Of a stretch of 64,000 nt of DNA, positions 1-18,782 are shown one piece after another. Source of the stretch: Bradysia coprophila (taxonomy: Eukaryota; Arthropoda; Insecta; Diptera; Sciaridae); contig NW_023503632.1 in the NCBI RefSeq assembly GCF_014529535.1, positions 744,001 to 808,000 of the forward strand. Direction: 5' to 3'. How positions within the stretch are numbered: the first letter of the stretch is position 1; each line of letters begins with the position of its first letter. Below the pieces are notes generated by a model that ran no database searches, was not told where the DNA came from, and saw nothing but the letters and a program-made list of their open reading frames with translations. Made by a program: the position numbers and the translations under genes.

Positions 1-1042
1 CAAGATCACTTCAACGCACTAGTGTGAAAAAGACCGAGATTACATCATAAAAGAAAAATCTAACATTCCGGATATCAACGTACAAAATCGAAATTTATAC
101 AAAGCAAGATCAGTTTTTAGTTGAATTTGTTGAAAGTTGAACCTATAGAGTGGAGTCAAAAAGAATTTTTATTTCGGATTAAACAATTTTTATTAGAAAA
201 AATTTATGGATTCAGTTGTGAGACAACTATGCGACAACAATAACGTCATAAATATACTCAACTAAATTATTTCTCTATCACATTACGATTAATATTATTC
301 ACCTTATGTTTACAATTAACTTGTGTTTTCGGGGAGAAAAAATCATGATGATTCCCCTCAGTATATTACTTACAGTAAACACACAACAGTAACATATAGA
401 AGTACAAAAAAATGCTAAAAATCGTTTGGTAAATAAATAATTAATTTCATATCTGTCGCCTTTTAATTCTATTATGTAATCTTATCAACAAATATAAATC
501 CAAATCTTTCGGAAAATTGATAAAAATAATTTTTTGACCCACTGCAAAAATCCACGGGGAGTTAAAACTATTAAATGATTAAAAGATAAGTCCGTCTCTT
601 TACAAAATTGATTTTAAGTGAATGACAAATGTTTATCGGAGAGTTAAGTGATGAAAGCAGGTTTACATATACGTTGCACAATAATTGAGTGGCTGCGGAA
701 AAATAATAATTTGTAAAGTGGGTTAAATCCCACACTAAAGATTGCTGAATTAGGCTATGCCAACATTAAGTACCAAATTTATTTTTTTTGAATAGAAACT
801 GTTACGGTATCGACAATTTATTCCTGTTATCATGTGTAGGGAATTTTATCAAAATTAAAATTTATTCAAGAAGTGGACTTCAAAGATCCTGGGTTATTTG
901 AAAAGAATTAAACTCTCGAAAATTCTCTAATTTTTCGTTCACGTTTTGACAGTGACAGTAGACCAAAGGGTGTCCGTTGTCTTTATGGCCTTTTTTAATG
1001 GTTTTCTATGCTTTGGGGCTAAAACGCTACATTGGGATTGTA

Positions 1043-1158
1043 GGGTAAAAGCACCAGTATTCGGCGATACATCTAAATCCTGCCATTCTTTTCTGTTCTA
1101 TTGTTAAAAGAATAGATTGTTGGATTTAGCTGTATAGCCGAATATTGGTGCTTTTACC
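1043..1158. repeat. Short hairpin (MITE-like) repeat
   Basis: The two ends are inverted copies of each other: the left arm begins GGTAAAAGCACCAGTATTCG and the right arm ends with its near-exact complement, ending GGTGCTTTTACC. Arms are about 36-38 nt with a loop of about 40 nt. It has no coding capacity. I see no second copy in the window, so calling it a mobile element is an inference from its form. Confidence 0.6.
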
Positions 1159-1575
1159 AATAAAAAACTCACCATTGACGTAGCCCTGGGGATATAATAT
1201 TAAAAAGCCGAGTGTCATTTAACTCTCTACTATATTGTTTGACACACATCTATCTATACACACTGGAAGAACAATTTTTCGCTCGATTTCGTTTCACAAT
1301 ATCTTTGCACGTCGTCTGGAACTGGTTTCGTGATAGTCTTAAAATCAGGTCAAATAAAAAAAAACTCTTTTCATCAGTGTGTGCGGCATGAATAACCTTA
1401 TTTTTTCCACTTAAATTCGGTGAGACGCTCACTCTATTTTCATTTTTTCACCTCCTGTTTCTTCCATGGGGCGAACAAGAGTTTTTTTTTCTTTGCAACT
1501 GTAACAACGTTTCGGTTTTGAATAAAGACGAAACTTTGTTTCGTGGATAAAAACGGTTATTTAAGCCATGCATTG

Positions 1576-1717
1576 ATGAAAAATTATGTGTTCCTCTCGG
1601 GTAGAAATAGAAAATTTCAACTCGAGCGAATTACGCCTCTCGCTTCGCTCTGGTCACAAACACCGCTCTTGTTGGATTTTTTTTTTATTTTCTCCCCATG
1701 GTAAACAAATAACCATT
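1576..1717 (-). repeat. Dispersed hairpin MITE, family B, copy 1
   Basis: Read on the minus strand it starts AATGGTTATTTGTTTACC and ends near CCGAGAGGAACAC. The same end sequences occur at about 34483-34620, 39981-40127, 46241-46350 and 60050-60138. The interior contains CTCGCTTCGCTC, a small self-complementary tip also seen in other hairpins of the window. It is non-coding. Boundaries are approximate because the copies are diverged. Confidence 0.5.
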
Positions 1718-2187
1718 CCTTCTGTGGAAATTGCTGTTTTTTGAAATTTGTTGATCCGAGACAAAGACAACCTTGGGCAGTTTTCACGCAGAATAGAAGC
1801 GTGTATATTGTAGGTTGTAATTGATTGCAACTTTAAGAGAAAAATTCTCTCCGCACTAGCATTGGTTTGATAATGATTGCTTTAACTTATGTGATTGCTG
1901 CACTCGTTTTTAGATCGTTTCCGGATAGGTAAATCCCAATCGACGATGTTAATGTGACTATGGTAATAAACGAAATGTGAGCTTTTGTCGGTTGGAAAAG
2001 TTTTAATTTCATTAAAAAGTTTTCTCCGTTTTCTTAAATCCTTTCTCCTTATCCTCTAATTTCAATAAAATGTCTCTTTGAGCAATCATACAATCTCAAT
2101 TGAAAACGAACAGTCTACATTATCAGTAAAAAATAAATATTTTCCTTCTTTATCTTCTAAATAAAAACCCTCCCTTCGTCCTCAATC

Positions 2188-5100
2188 CTAAATATTGTGG
2201 TCCTTGCCACTGATTCTTACCGACACATACGGTATACCAAATTCAAAACTATTCACCGGCCAATATTTCAGCTCGGCCACTCGATCCACGTAGTCATTCT
2301 GTACGGCAAAATATGCAAACAGCACCGTTGCCGTATAGGATGCAATGAATATGAAAATGTGCCAGAAGCCATGCAAATACGGAAAATGTTCACCGAACCA
2401 TGTATCACAGCAAAATCGATCGGTTAGCCAACAAATTAGAGCCACACATAGTACCATGCAACAGCGAATGCCCAACCGTATAACTCGTTCACACTTTTGG
2501 CTAAACAATGGAAGGAAAAAACGATTATCAGTCGCCTGTTGTCATTCGTGAGAATATTTCAATTTCCTTACACTCTCAGTTCGTTGTACAGCATGATTGT
2601 GGCTGGTATCACTAAAAACATCAGAGCGAATGCATTGACTGCAGGCTGCCAAACAGAGAGTACTGTACAAATTGCTGTGATGATAGCAATACCGGCACTG
2701 AATTTATTCCTAAAGAAAATCCCAAAAATTAATTCTAGTCCACCATATCACCTCCTATCGTCGTACCTGTTTCCTTTTAGGAATTTCGGGAACAATGCCT
2801 TCGGACTAAACATCGAAAAAGCGGCCGAACAAACCCATAATATGGCGACTTCATCCAACAGTTGACCGATTAAACTTAACGTTGCATGAAAGTATGCTGA
2901 GCTTAAACCTACAATTATCAGCAGCACCCAAATGATGTGAATGCCCTGATTGATGAAATAGCCATAGTCTTTGAAGAGGTGGATTAGGATGGGCGGGAAT
3001 AAGATGAAGATGAAGTTACTGAACTGAAAAGAAAGAGTAGAGATTACAGGGATCTTCACCGGTTCATTAAGTTGGTTGCACATTCAATACGAAATTCATG
3101 CGAAAAATATGAAGAATTCGTTGCGTTGCTAATCACCGATTGTCGTACTTTGTCTCTATACAGTTCGTCCAGCTCTGTAGTGGCGTCATTCAACCGTCAA
3201 AAACGTTATCAGAGATTCTATTTAATTGTGGTCACGAGTTTCACATATAGCACACAGATATAGCACATAGATTTAATGAACTTTTCAAGAGATTGTGGTG
3301 CTACATCTCATATTTTATTTCTCGTGATGGTATTTTCAGCGCGAGCAATACAAGTTGTTTGCGGGAAAAATAAAGGAAGATCAAAACGAAAAAAAGACCA
3401 TTTCGGTGATATCTTCTTACACCTCTGCAGAAATGCCAAAAAAAAAACTTGGTCTGGACAAAGCTTTTAAGAAGTATAGATCAACTGACCAGCAAAAGTA
3501 TTTAAGGGAAAAATTTATTCAAATAATGCTTCTTTAATCTATACTTGTTAGGGAATCACCTCAATTCAGGTTAAATAAGATCTTTCCCTCCTAAAAATTT
3601 AAATCAATCGCCGCAAAAAAATTCTTGATAGACTAGAGATTTAGTCGAAGTATTTTTTCAGGAAAATAGTTTTGAAGTCTTCAACAACTTTACCTGTTAC
3701 GAACGGCTGACGTCATCTGTTATCGACACTGACTTCAGTAATAAACGATATGCTCTGACTGAAGCGGTTTCATATAATAAAAATCATGTTCAAACAAATG
3801 AAGTAAAAGATTTGAAATCACTCACTTGAAAATAATTACATCAAATGAAGTAATAGATCCAATAGTAAAATTACTGATTTTACTGATTACTGACGATAAG
3901 CATAGTTTAAATACGAAATTATTAAGATAATCGTGTGTGTTAATTGGAAATCATCTATAACTGAATTTACCAAAAGTTGCTGAAATTTACCGAAAATAGA
4001 ATGCTAAATTTTGGTATATTAAGTAAACTCTTGGGTAGTGCCAATAAGTTCGGTAATATTGGGAAATTAGGAGTCAAAGTTTTGTTAACCACAGATACGT
4101 CACTTCACAGGTGTTGTGCTTCACCCCTTCACTCATCAATAACAGATTACATTAAAGAACCGAATCATTCAACAGTGTGAACAGATGCTATGACCGAATT
4201 GATTGTTAACCGATTGAAATCTCTTGTCTATAGGTGACTTGATTATACAACTAATGTATAGCTATTGGGTAATCATACAAACGGTTCTATTCTGCCAACA
4301 AGTCAACACGATAAGAATAATTAATTCATTTGCTGACGTACAATATGCAACTCTTTCAAAGTCTGACTGTTTATCAATTTGAAATTGCTTGAAGTTAAAA
4401 TGCAACATATTTCTTATATAACTAGCATGACGTTAATAAATGGAATGTTGGAATATTGGAGCTAATGGAATAGGGCTGTAGCAGTGCCTGTTTGAAGGAA
4501 TTACATTTTTAGGAGTTTTTAAAAATTCTTAAATTAATTTTTCTTGGTAAACTGCAAAAAATATGATACAAAGTTAGTGGTGACAGGACATTTCTGCCAT
4601 GTGATTATCGCCTTGAGCGATAACATTCCCCAGAAGACGAAAATATGCAGTTCGGGGCAATGTTATCACGCAGAGATGATATAATTGATCGAAAGAATAT
4701 TCCCTCTGGGCAATATTATATTCTTCTGGGCGATATTATCATCTTTTTTATTTATTAAATCATTCGCTAATGGCCTAAACTCCTTGACTACCTACATTTA
4801 CTATTTAAAAAAATAATTTTTCAATTCAATTTAAGTCAAAATTCCGAATTTGTACCGAATGGGAAAAATTTCCCGGGAGCTCCCTATGATTTTCCATCAG
4901 CGAATATAACCCAGGATTAAATTATAACTTTTAACGCTTAGGGCCATAACATCACACAGAAGACATTTATGTGTGATAATATCTGGGTGATATTATTGTC
5001 CATCAGGGTGATAATTTCTGGCAATAATATTGCTTAGAGCGATAATATCGCTTTCTGGGCGGAATTATCGTGTTTTGAGCAAAATTTATCGTTTTTTTAA

Positions 5101-6166
5101 TAAAAATAATATTATATCGAAACGATAATATTGCCAAAAACCGCATATTTTCGTCGTCTTCGCTATATTACCGTTCGAGAAGGTAGAATTGTCACATCTT
5201 CGAAGTTAGTTGGTTGGCTCGATAAAAGGAACTGAGAAAGTTATAAAACGACCGTACGAATTTCGATAAGCCATCTCAGGAGTGAATGTAGCGAAAATTG
5301 TTAAGCATTCCCTTAAAATAGGCCCAAAGGCTCATACAGTTTCGAACCAAAATATTGCTAGAACAAAGTGTCGTATCGAACACGTCTAACGCGAAAAAAA
5401 AAATCAAAAATTCTTCTATCCATTTTAGGACGATAAAGAACTTCCGAGTATCCTTCGATTCCAAGGGTGCGCACAGTTTATTGACGTGATTGTATGGAGT
5501 ATATAAAACATGTCACGGAAATGGCACAATTCGACTGGCATATCAACAAGTGATTTCATGATATGTGCGGAAATAAAGCAAAGATTTAAGAGTTATATTG
5601 TCCGGTGATTATTCGAAATTCTTATCTAATCCAAATTTTTTGAACGACGAATTAATCTGGTTAAAGTTTCACATTTTTTTAAACGCAAATAAAAATCGTG
5701 TAACAACAACATCACTTTCAGTCAGTGGTAGGTATAAATAAATGACGAACAAGTGTAACTAAAGTAGAATATACGAAAAAATAATTCATAAGAAACAACA
5801 TGATAACAACTAACACTTCAGAATAGACACAAAAAAAATTATTAAACAAAAACAAACCGATTAACATGTAATTCATCAGCTTTAACGTCGCACTACGTCG
5901 CATAATCATATGGGATACGCGAAATATTTCATAAAATTTATAAATAAAATCAACCAAGGAAGTTAAGTAACGCAAATCGAATTGAGGTCATCACAAAATG
6001 CAAAAAATTAAAAATTAATTAAAAAAATGCGAACCACAGCAGAAACAAAGAAACTGACGATTCCACTCACCGTATTCACAAATTCAGCGATATTGGGCGA
6101 TATTTGATAGTTCCCTTCGCACCAATCCACAGGACTGGAGCCTCGTTGAAGATGTTCCCATGTCAT
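2188..6166 (-). CDS. bwa: Alkaline ceramidase (brain-washing type), four exons
   Basis: Alkaline ceramidases hydrolyse ceramide to sphingosine and fatty acid in ER/Golgi membranes. Exons read on the minus strand are 6166-6071, 3023-2767, 2709-2572 and 2500-2188 (stop TAG). All introns are GT-AG and phases match, giving 267 residues, a normal family length. The start [20 protein letters not shown] is the conserved N-terminus of the family. The metal-site pattern known from human ACER3 is complete: Ser74, His78 and Asp89 in [17 protein letters not shown], and His207 and His211 in YLHGFWHIF. Several hydrophobic stretches fit a seven-helix membrane protein. Intron 1 is 3.0 kb and holds a palindrome-rich repeat; the other introns are about 57 and 71 bp. 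It lies head to head with the p38 gene. The product is recognised by motif; the symbol is by analogy with Drosophila bwa. Confidence 0.93.
3024..6070 (-). other. Ceramidase intron 1
   Basis: A 3-kb intron that begins with donor GTGAGT (minus strand) after codon 32 and ends in a CAG acceptor. It contains a pair of AATGAAGTAANAGAT motifs (3797-3813 and 3844-3858), part of a dispersed short repeat. It also contains a cluster of imperfect CGATAATATCG palindromes (about 4600-5200). No exon or gene is visible in the rest. Confidence 0.7.
4600..5200. repeat. Palindrome-rich element, CGATAATATCG family, copy 1 (decayed)
   Basis: Within 600 bp there are more than ten imperfect copies of GCGATAATATCG or its complement, often as GGGCGATAATATT or CGATAATATTGCC. 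The two ends look like inverted counterparts, with TGACAGGACATTTCTGCC on the left and a complementary GGTAGAATTGTCAC on the right. Related clusters occur near 21020, 22720, 54100 and 55400. It is decayed compared with the 54-kb copy. Confidence 0.5.
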
Positions 6167-7203
6167 GGTCAACCTTTTTGTTTCTCGTCAGATCGTTGCC
6201 TTTTTTTAAATTTAAATTCGCTTTAAACAAAGAACCACTGGAACCACTAAAGTGCTAAGTGCCTTCACCGTACCGAGAACAACGACAGTATAAAGCACAC
6301 AAAGACTTTTCACATTTTTGTTTTCGTAGCTATTTGAGCTAAGGCTTTAGATAAAAATGTTTCGTTAATTTATTATCGCGTAACACGATGCTTAGTGAAT
6401 TGAAATTAAACAAAGGAATGTACGTAGAGCACAGAAGGAAGTGCATGGCTGAAGTGTATACCTTCACATAATGCAATATATGATGACCAGCAATTATTAT
6501 GAGATTATTGAATTTCTGTGTAATGAGATTCTGCGTTTGTAATGCACTCTGTCCAGTGTTTCACATTTCAACAGTGCGTTAATTCAGTCCACACACATAT
6601 AATGATGAGAATGGGCACAGTTATTAGGTCGTAATTAGCAAGAGATAGCTACGCATCGTTTTATTTTAATGCGTTTCAATTGAGTCAAACAGAAATTTCA
6701 CAGAAAAAAATTAATAAAAACAGAGATCCAGAAGTGCGAGTATTTTGTTTTTGCTCGTGTATATCTTTCGTCGTCACTGTTTTATTGTGACATTTGAAAT
6801 TCAATGGAAGTGTTGCGTGCGAAACGTGCGAAACCTTTGCTTCCTTACCTCGAATCTTTTTTACCGACGTTAAACGTTGAGTTGAACATTTAAAAGTTGG
6901 CGGTAAGTGATTTTATTAATCGTAACTCTGGCTTTCGATATCATAGAGTTATACTCTATGTTCGATATCGAACAAATCTTTCGCCTTTTACTAAAGGTTT
7001 CCGTGGAGTGAGTCCTAACTCATTTTTTGACTCTGCAGCTGTAATAGTAATTTATGCAACTGAGTGCAAAATGCCTAAATAGATCAATGTCAATGTCGTT
7101 TGAGATGCCAAATGAGCTGTCATTTTCGCAAAGCTAACCCCAATGTTACAAAAATTTATATGTAGCTGTTATTGTTTGAGGTTAGTTTTGTGAAATTGAC
7201 ACT

Positions 7204-7350
7204 ATTCACGCCGTAAAAGGGCGGTCGAAATTCAAAGTCTTTCTCACGCAAGTCTTTCTAACGCAGCGTCATTTTCATACATGGAAGCGTTGAAATGTAT
7301 TTTTCGGTTCGACTCTTTCACTTGAAATTCAAGTTTTAGGCATGAATTTT
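7204..7350 (+). repeat. MITE family C, copy 1 (one end lost)
   Basis: It begins ATTCACGCCG followed by GCGGTCGAAATTCAAAG and contains CGTCATTTTCATACATGGAA. The complement of 59748-59922 has the same order of blocks, about 75 percent alike by eye. The distal copy keeps CACGCCG at both ends; this copy has lost the right-hand terminal repeat. It is non-coding. Confidence 0.55.
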
Positions 7351-7383
7351 TAACACATTGCAGAATAATGTGCACGCTGGAAC

Positions 7384-7526
7384 TTTAGGCACTCTGGAAA
7401 TCAGTACAGGAGTCGAGGAATACCTCAAAATAAAATTTAAAAAATCTAAAATTTAATTTTTGGTTTTTAGAAATTTATTTGGAGGTATTCCTCGACTCTA
7501 TTACTGATTTCCAGGGTGCCTAAAGT
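7384..7526. repeat. MITE family D, copy 1 (hairpin)
   Basis: The left arm begins TTTAGGCACTCTGGAAATCA and the right arm is its inverted copy, ending TTTCCAGGGTGCCTAAA. Each arm also carries GTCGAGGAATACCTC or its complement, so the whole element folds into one hairpin around an AT-rich centre. A second copy with the same GAGGAATACCTC and CACCCTGGA blocks is at 56906-57079. Confidence 0.65.
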
Positions 7527-7639
7527 CACAGTAACCGGCAAAGTAACCTGATTTGGAGTATTTGATTAGCTTGTCTGCGCCTCGCATTTTGTCGTAGAGT
7601 GAGTTGAGGCAGCACTGAAAATCACTGATCGAATGACAA

Positions 7640-8290
7640 TCTAGTATGTCAATTGTTAAAAGCGTTTGTTCGGTGAAAAATCTCAGTGCAACAATTCAAT
7701 CATCTGGAGATTTGGGACAACTCAGGAATCCATATCTAATTCAATCGATCACGAATAAGCTACCGACTCGAATCGCATTGAACTGGGGAAGTTTCATAAA
7801 TGGCAGTAATGGGCGATTGGCTGTATAACCTGGCAGAAGTAGCTACAGGAGTGACTAATCCGTTGTCGCTGAAAATTAGCAAAAGAGATTAAGAGTTCGA
7901 CAGCTATCATGACGATTCAAGTCCATCGACTTACGTCAACGCTCATTCGGATGACAGTGATTGTGATAAATTCAAGTGCCAGGCGTGTAATACAATATAC
8001 AAGACACGCATTAGAAAACTGCAAAAAGTTCAAGGAATATTCTGTCGAAGAACGATGGGATTTCATAAAAAAGTGCAGACTATGTGGATGTTGTTTTTGT
8101 TCCCACAAGTTTCACAAATGTTATCGAAAGAGAAAATGTGGAGCCGGTGGCTGCACTCGTGAACATCACATTCTTCCCCACAATACCATCGAAAGTTCAT
8201 CGCCAAAGGCAATTGTACGGGCTGATAATCGAATTGTTGTTGCCTACGATGTCGAATTAAATCTTTTATTATCTGGACCATCAAACTAAA
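7640..8290 (+). pseudogene. Broken BEL/Pao-type gag relic
   Basis: Fragments in two plus-strand frames resemble the C-terminal gag region of BEL/Pao LTR retrotransposons. Near 7700-7790 there is NPYLIQSITNKLP, like the conserved 'KLP' segment. Near 8000-8190 there is a zinc-knuckle region with HALENCKKFKEYSVEERWDF and, after the CRLCGCC block, KCGAGGCTREHHILPHN. The frame is disrupted at about 7805 and again near 7990, so no intact protein can be made. No LTR, protease or polymerase is visible nearby. The family assignment rests on the Cys/His spacing and the HH-x-L-x-H ending and is from memory. Confidence 0.6.
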
Positions 8291-8874
8291 TGTAAAACTT
8301 GGGTCAATTTTGTTGTTGGTTTTTGTTTTAACTTTGAATTTTGTCAACGACAGGAAAATTGAAGCTTTCCCGAATAAAGAAATTTTATACGAATTGCTGT
8401 CACTTTGGTTTTCCTGCTCCACCCACATCGTCGTATTTTCAACACATTTTTCTATTCAAAATTAAAAGCATCGAACCCGAATCAAACGTCGCGTCGTAGC
8501 ATACGTACCATACAGAGTGTGTTAAAAAAAAATTCAATTCATTTCCATAGTGTTTTCAAATAGCGAATTTTTACAGGCAGATCACATACGAATCATACGA
8601 ATAAGAACGGCTCACAACTCCAATAAAAGCTACACCCAACTACACGCCAAAACAAAGCAGCACTGTAACGCCCATGACATTCTCGTAGTGTATATATCGG
8701 GCAATATTGCGTGTGTCTTATGTCAATTTCTTTATAATATTTGTGTGATTTTCTACTTATTTTATCAGCAAGAGTTATTTTATTATCTTGGCTCAGTTGT
8801 TTCTTCTTCTTTTTTTTCTAAGTTAAGCATTCACAAAAACACCAACTACTTAATCAAATATCTCTGTTTCCATC

Positions 8875-15908
<7,034 letters not shown>

Positions 15909-15923
15909 TTATTAAGTTTAACT

Positions 15924-18540
15924 TAATGTTTAAAAAACAACCGTAAGATATAAGGAACCATTGCAATTACTAAAACACAAAATGGTAGAATGGAATTATA
16001 GAAAGTTAAATAAAAGAAAAGTTATTTTTGAATCAAAAAAACCATTTGGTTTGGTCGACAACGATGTACCTTTGCACTGCACTCATCGTATTCCAAAACA
16101 ATTCCACTTAAGTTGTATCGGCCACCAAGATAGAACGTTGGATTTGGTGTTGTCTAATCTTGATTCTGACAAAATTATTATTGACACCGATAATGATTCT
16201 ATTACTCGCATAGATCGTCACCACCCTCCTGTCACGCTTCTGATTGATGTCTCTCCTCTCCGCTTCCTGGAGGAAAATCGGCCGCCCAAACTAAACTTTT
16301 TTCGAGCTGACTATGATGTGCTAAATGAGCGTTTAAGTCAGGTTGATTGGTGTAAAGCTTTCGATGGTCGTAGTGTTGACGACTCGGTTCAGGAATTCTA
16401 TAGGCTGTTAATGTCATTATTCGATTCAATTCCGACAGTGAAGAGTGCAGTGAAAAGCTACCCGTGTTGGTTCTCGTATGATCTGATAAAGATGCTAAAA
16501 CAGAAGATAAGAGCGAGAACCAAATTCATGCGTTCTAAGAGTCCGCTGGACTATGCCTTGTTTGCTAGTTTGAGAAAAGAATTCAAAGCGCGAAAGAAGC
16601 TGTGTGAGGAGGCTTATGTCAACGACATTGAAGACAAGATCACTACCAACACAAAAGCTTTCTTCTCCTATACTAAGTCCTTGAAAAAAACCAATTCTAT
16701 TCCAAATCAAGTTTATTTTCGATCAGAAATAGCTGAAGATCGGGAGTCTGTATGCAACTTGTTTGCGAAGTATTTCTCTAGTGTTTTCCAACATGCTACC
16801 TACCATGAGTTTGTTGTGAATCAGATAGCTCCGAATTTTTATTTTACCGATGTTACAGTTGAGGAGGTTAAGCTGATACTCGATAAGCTCAATCATTACA
16901 AGGTGTCAAGTCCTGATAACATTCCGTCAATTTTCTATAAGAGATTGTCTCCGTCTGTCAGTTTACCGTTATCAATTATCTTCAATAAATCGGTCCGTGA
17001 AGGCTCGTTTCCGTTAGCCTGGAAAGTTAGTAACGTGACGCCAGTTTATAAGTCTGGAAAACGGTCAGATGTGTGTAATTACCGTCCGATAAGCATACTG
17101 GCAGCTGCTTCAAAGGTTTTCGAGAGAATTGTCTTCAATAAAGTTTATCAACATGTGAAAGATTATATTACACCAGCGCAGCATGGCTTCGTGACTGGTA
17201 AATCGACTCTTACGAATTTACTAGAGTTTGCTACACGAGTCACTGACTCGATTTTGGACGGTGGCCAGTTGGACGTCATATTTACAGATTTCTCGAAAGC
17301 CTTTGATCAGGTTTCTCACGGGTTGTTGCTTCTAAAGCTACAGAACTTTGGAATTAAGTCAATTACGCTGCAATGGTTTCGATCATATCTTTTCGGAAGA
17401 ACCCAATGTGTCGTGATTGGAGGGGGTAAATCGGATAGTATTATGCCGACATCCGGGGTTCCGCAAGGATCGATACTAGGGCCTCTCTTGTTTTTACTCT
17501 TTATTAATGATTTGCCAGACATCTTCACTTCATCTAGCTCGTTATTCGCCGACGACAACAAAATCTTTCGAAAAATCGAGTGTTTGGCAGACGGAACTAG
17601 CTTGCAATCGGACATCTCATCTTTTTCGGAATGGTGTGATAGCAATAATCTAAATCTCAACCCAGAAAAGTGCTCGGCGCTGTCGGTAACCTGCAAACCG
17701 CAACCGATCAACTATCAATACTCCATAAAGGATAAGCCGATAGAAAAGAAGACAATCAAAAAGGATGTCGGTGTCACGTTTGATAGTAAAGAAAGCTTCG
17801 CTGCTCACGTCAATGAAATCACGAAAAAGTCGTATCAATTGATTGGATTTATCTTTAGAAGTACTCAGAGCTTCAAACGTCCGGCTAGCCTGATCAAGCT
17901 TTATAACACGTATGTTCGGAGCAGACTGGAGTACTGTAGTACAATCTGGAACCCCTATTATGTGAAATATAAAGAACAAATCGAGAAGGTGCAACGTAAA
18001 TTTACGAGGATGCTGTATTATCGTTTCAACTGGATTAAACCCGACTATCAAACTAGACTGGAACACTTGAAAATGAAGTCATTAGAAACCCGTCGCCTTG
18101 AGCTAGATGAAATGGTCTTGTACAAACTGGTTCATGGAAGAATTGCCACTAGTCTGTCGTCGCGCATCAAACCTCAAGTACCTCAACGGTTTACTCGGCA
18201 AAGTCGTCTTCACCTATTCTGCCTTCCTACGCCATCGTCGAACATACAGCTTAATTCACCAGTATACCGCATGCAGCACCACCATAATATCTATTTCCGG
18301 CTCAACGACATTTTCAATTCGTCTTATAACGAATATAAGTCAATGGTTAAGGGACTGTACCCGTTTTAGAATTTCCCCGTCATGTCCATATACTTTTTTT
18401 CAATTTCTAAATTTTTAATTTTCTTCTTAATCTTTTAGATTTTACTGTATCAACTTTCTAGTTATAATTTAAGTTAAGTTCGATGTATAATTGGGCTTCG
18501 GCCTGTTCGTTGGAACTATAAATAAATAAATAAAGATAAA
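15924..18540 (+). mobile_element. 5'-truncated non-LTR retrotransposon (Jockey/CR1-like)
   Basis: A LINE lying in the sense direction directly after the p38 stop codon. It retains the tail of the endonuclease domain, a full reverse transcriptase and the C-terminal region. It ends with GGGCTTCGGCCTGTTCG and a short AAATA repeat (about 18519-18535) in place of a poly(A) tail. The 7-nt sequence TTTAACT occurs at 15917-15923 and again at 18541-18547, a plausible target-site duplication. No first ORF and no 5' UTR are present, which is the usual product of incomplete reverse transcription. The 3' boundary is well defined; the 5' boundary depends on the duplication. Confidence 0.85.
15961..18369 (+). 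CDS. Reverse transcriptase ORF of the LINE (N-terminally truncated)
   Basis: An 802-codon open frame without internal stops. Residues about 55-85 contain DRTLDLVLSN and, further on, DRHHPP, the end of an apurinic-type endonuclease domain whose usual SDHHP is changed. The reverse transcriptase follows, with NYRPISILAAASKVFERIV, FTDFSKAFDQVSHGLLLLKL, SGVPQGSILGPLLFLLFIND and the catalytic box FADD at 529-532. The C-terminal part contains RLEYCSTIWNPYY, typical of Jockey/CR1-type elements. The true start codon is lost with the 5' end; the frame is open back to about 15934. The intact frame suggests a fairly recent insertion. It cannot be autonomous without an endonuclease. Confidence 0.88.
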   Translation: MQLLKHKMVEWNYRKLNKRKVIFESKKPFGLVDNDVPLHCTHRIPKQFHLSCIGHQDRTLDLVLSNLDSDKIIIDTDNDSITRIDRHHPPVTLLIDVSPLRFLEENRPPKLNFFRADYDVLNERLSQVDWCKAFDGRSVDDSVQEFYRLLMSLFDSIPTVKSAVKSYPCWFSYDLIKMLKQKIRARTKFMRSKSPLDYALFASLRKEFKARKKLCEEAYVNDIEDKITTNTKAFFSYTKSLKKTNSIPNQVYFRSEIAEDRESVCNLFAKYFSSVFQHATYHEFVVNQIAPNFYFTDVTVEEVKLILDKLNHYKVSSPDNIPSIFYKRLSPSVSLPLSIIFNKSVREGSFPLAWKVSNVTPVYKSGKRSDVCNYRPISILAAASKVFERIVFNKVYQHVKDYITPAQHGFVTGKSTLTNLLEFATRVTDSILDGGQLDVIFTDFSKAFDQVSHGLLLLKLQNFGIKSITLQWFRSYLFGRTQCVVIGGGKSDSIMPTSGVPQGSILGPLLFLLFINDLPDIFTSSSSLFADDNKIFRKIECLADGTSLQSDISSFSEWCDSNNLNLNPEKCSALSVTCKPQPINYQYSIKDKPIEKKTIKKDVGVTFDSKESFAAHVNEITKKSYQLIGFIFRSTQSFKRPASLIKLYNTYVRSRLEYCSTIWNPYYVKYKEQIEKVQRKFTRMLYYRFNWIKPDYQTRLEHLKMKSLETRRLELDEMVLYKLVHGRIATSLSSRIKPQVPQRFTRQSRLHLFCLPTPSSNIQLNSPVYRMQHHHNIYFRLNDIFNSSYNEYKSMVKGLYPF

Positions 18541-18782
18541 TTTAACTGGCTGTATCGGGGTAAGTCTCAGATGAAATGAACCTTACATTCCAATTATAGA
18601 CAACTTTAAGCTTTTGTGGGGAGTGTATTCGATAGAGATGACAGAAGCTTTCTCAGTACCATTTTTCCCAAGACATTTCACTTTTACTAAATTCCAATAT
18701 GGCGGCCGGCCACCATTTTGTTAATAAATCGTAAATCGTAAATACCTTTCAAACAAAACAAGCTTGGTATTCAGCTACCACT

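Larger units (their letters stand above)
1..2187. other. Non-coding flank downstream of the ceramidase gene
   Basis: No coding region is recognisable; the open frames here are short and resemble no family I know. The stretch holds one hairpin repeat (about 1043-1158) and one copy of a dispersed MITE-like element (about 1576-1717), listed separately. The remainder is AT-rich sequence without visible structure. The last part is presumably the 3' UTR and downstream region of the minus-strand ceramidase gene, but I see no convincing minus-strand AATAAA close to its stop. Confidence 0.6.
6167..8874. other. Divergent spacer between ceramidase and p38 genes
   Basis: This 2.7-kb stretch must contain the promoters of both divergently transcribed genes, but I see no clear TATA or initiator that I would defend. 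It holds two MITE-like repeats (7204-7350 and 7384-7526), a decayed BEL/Pao gag relic (about 7640-8290) and, nearer the p38 start, probable p38 5' UTR. The sequence TTTTTTTCTAAG just before 8822 could be a splice acceptor for a 5' UTR exon. Confidence 0.5.

Noticed and set aside
8063-8428. 121-codon open frame on the minus strand
   Set aside because: It is antisense to the gag-like zinc-knuckle region, and its protein shows no recognisable motif.
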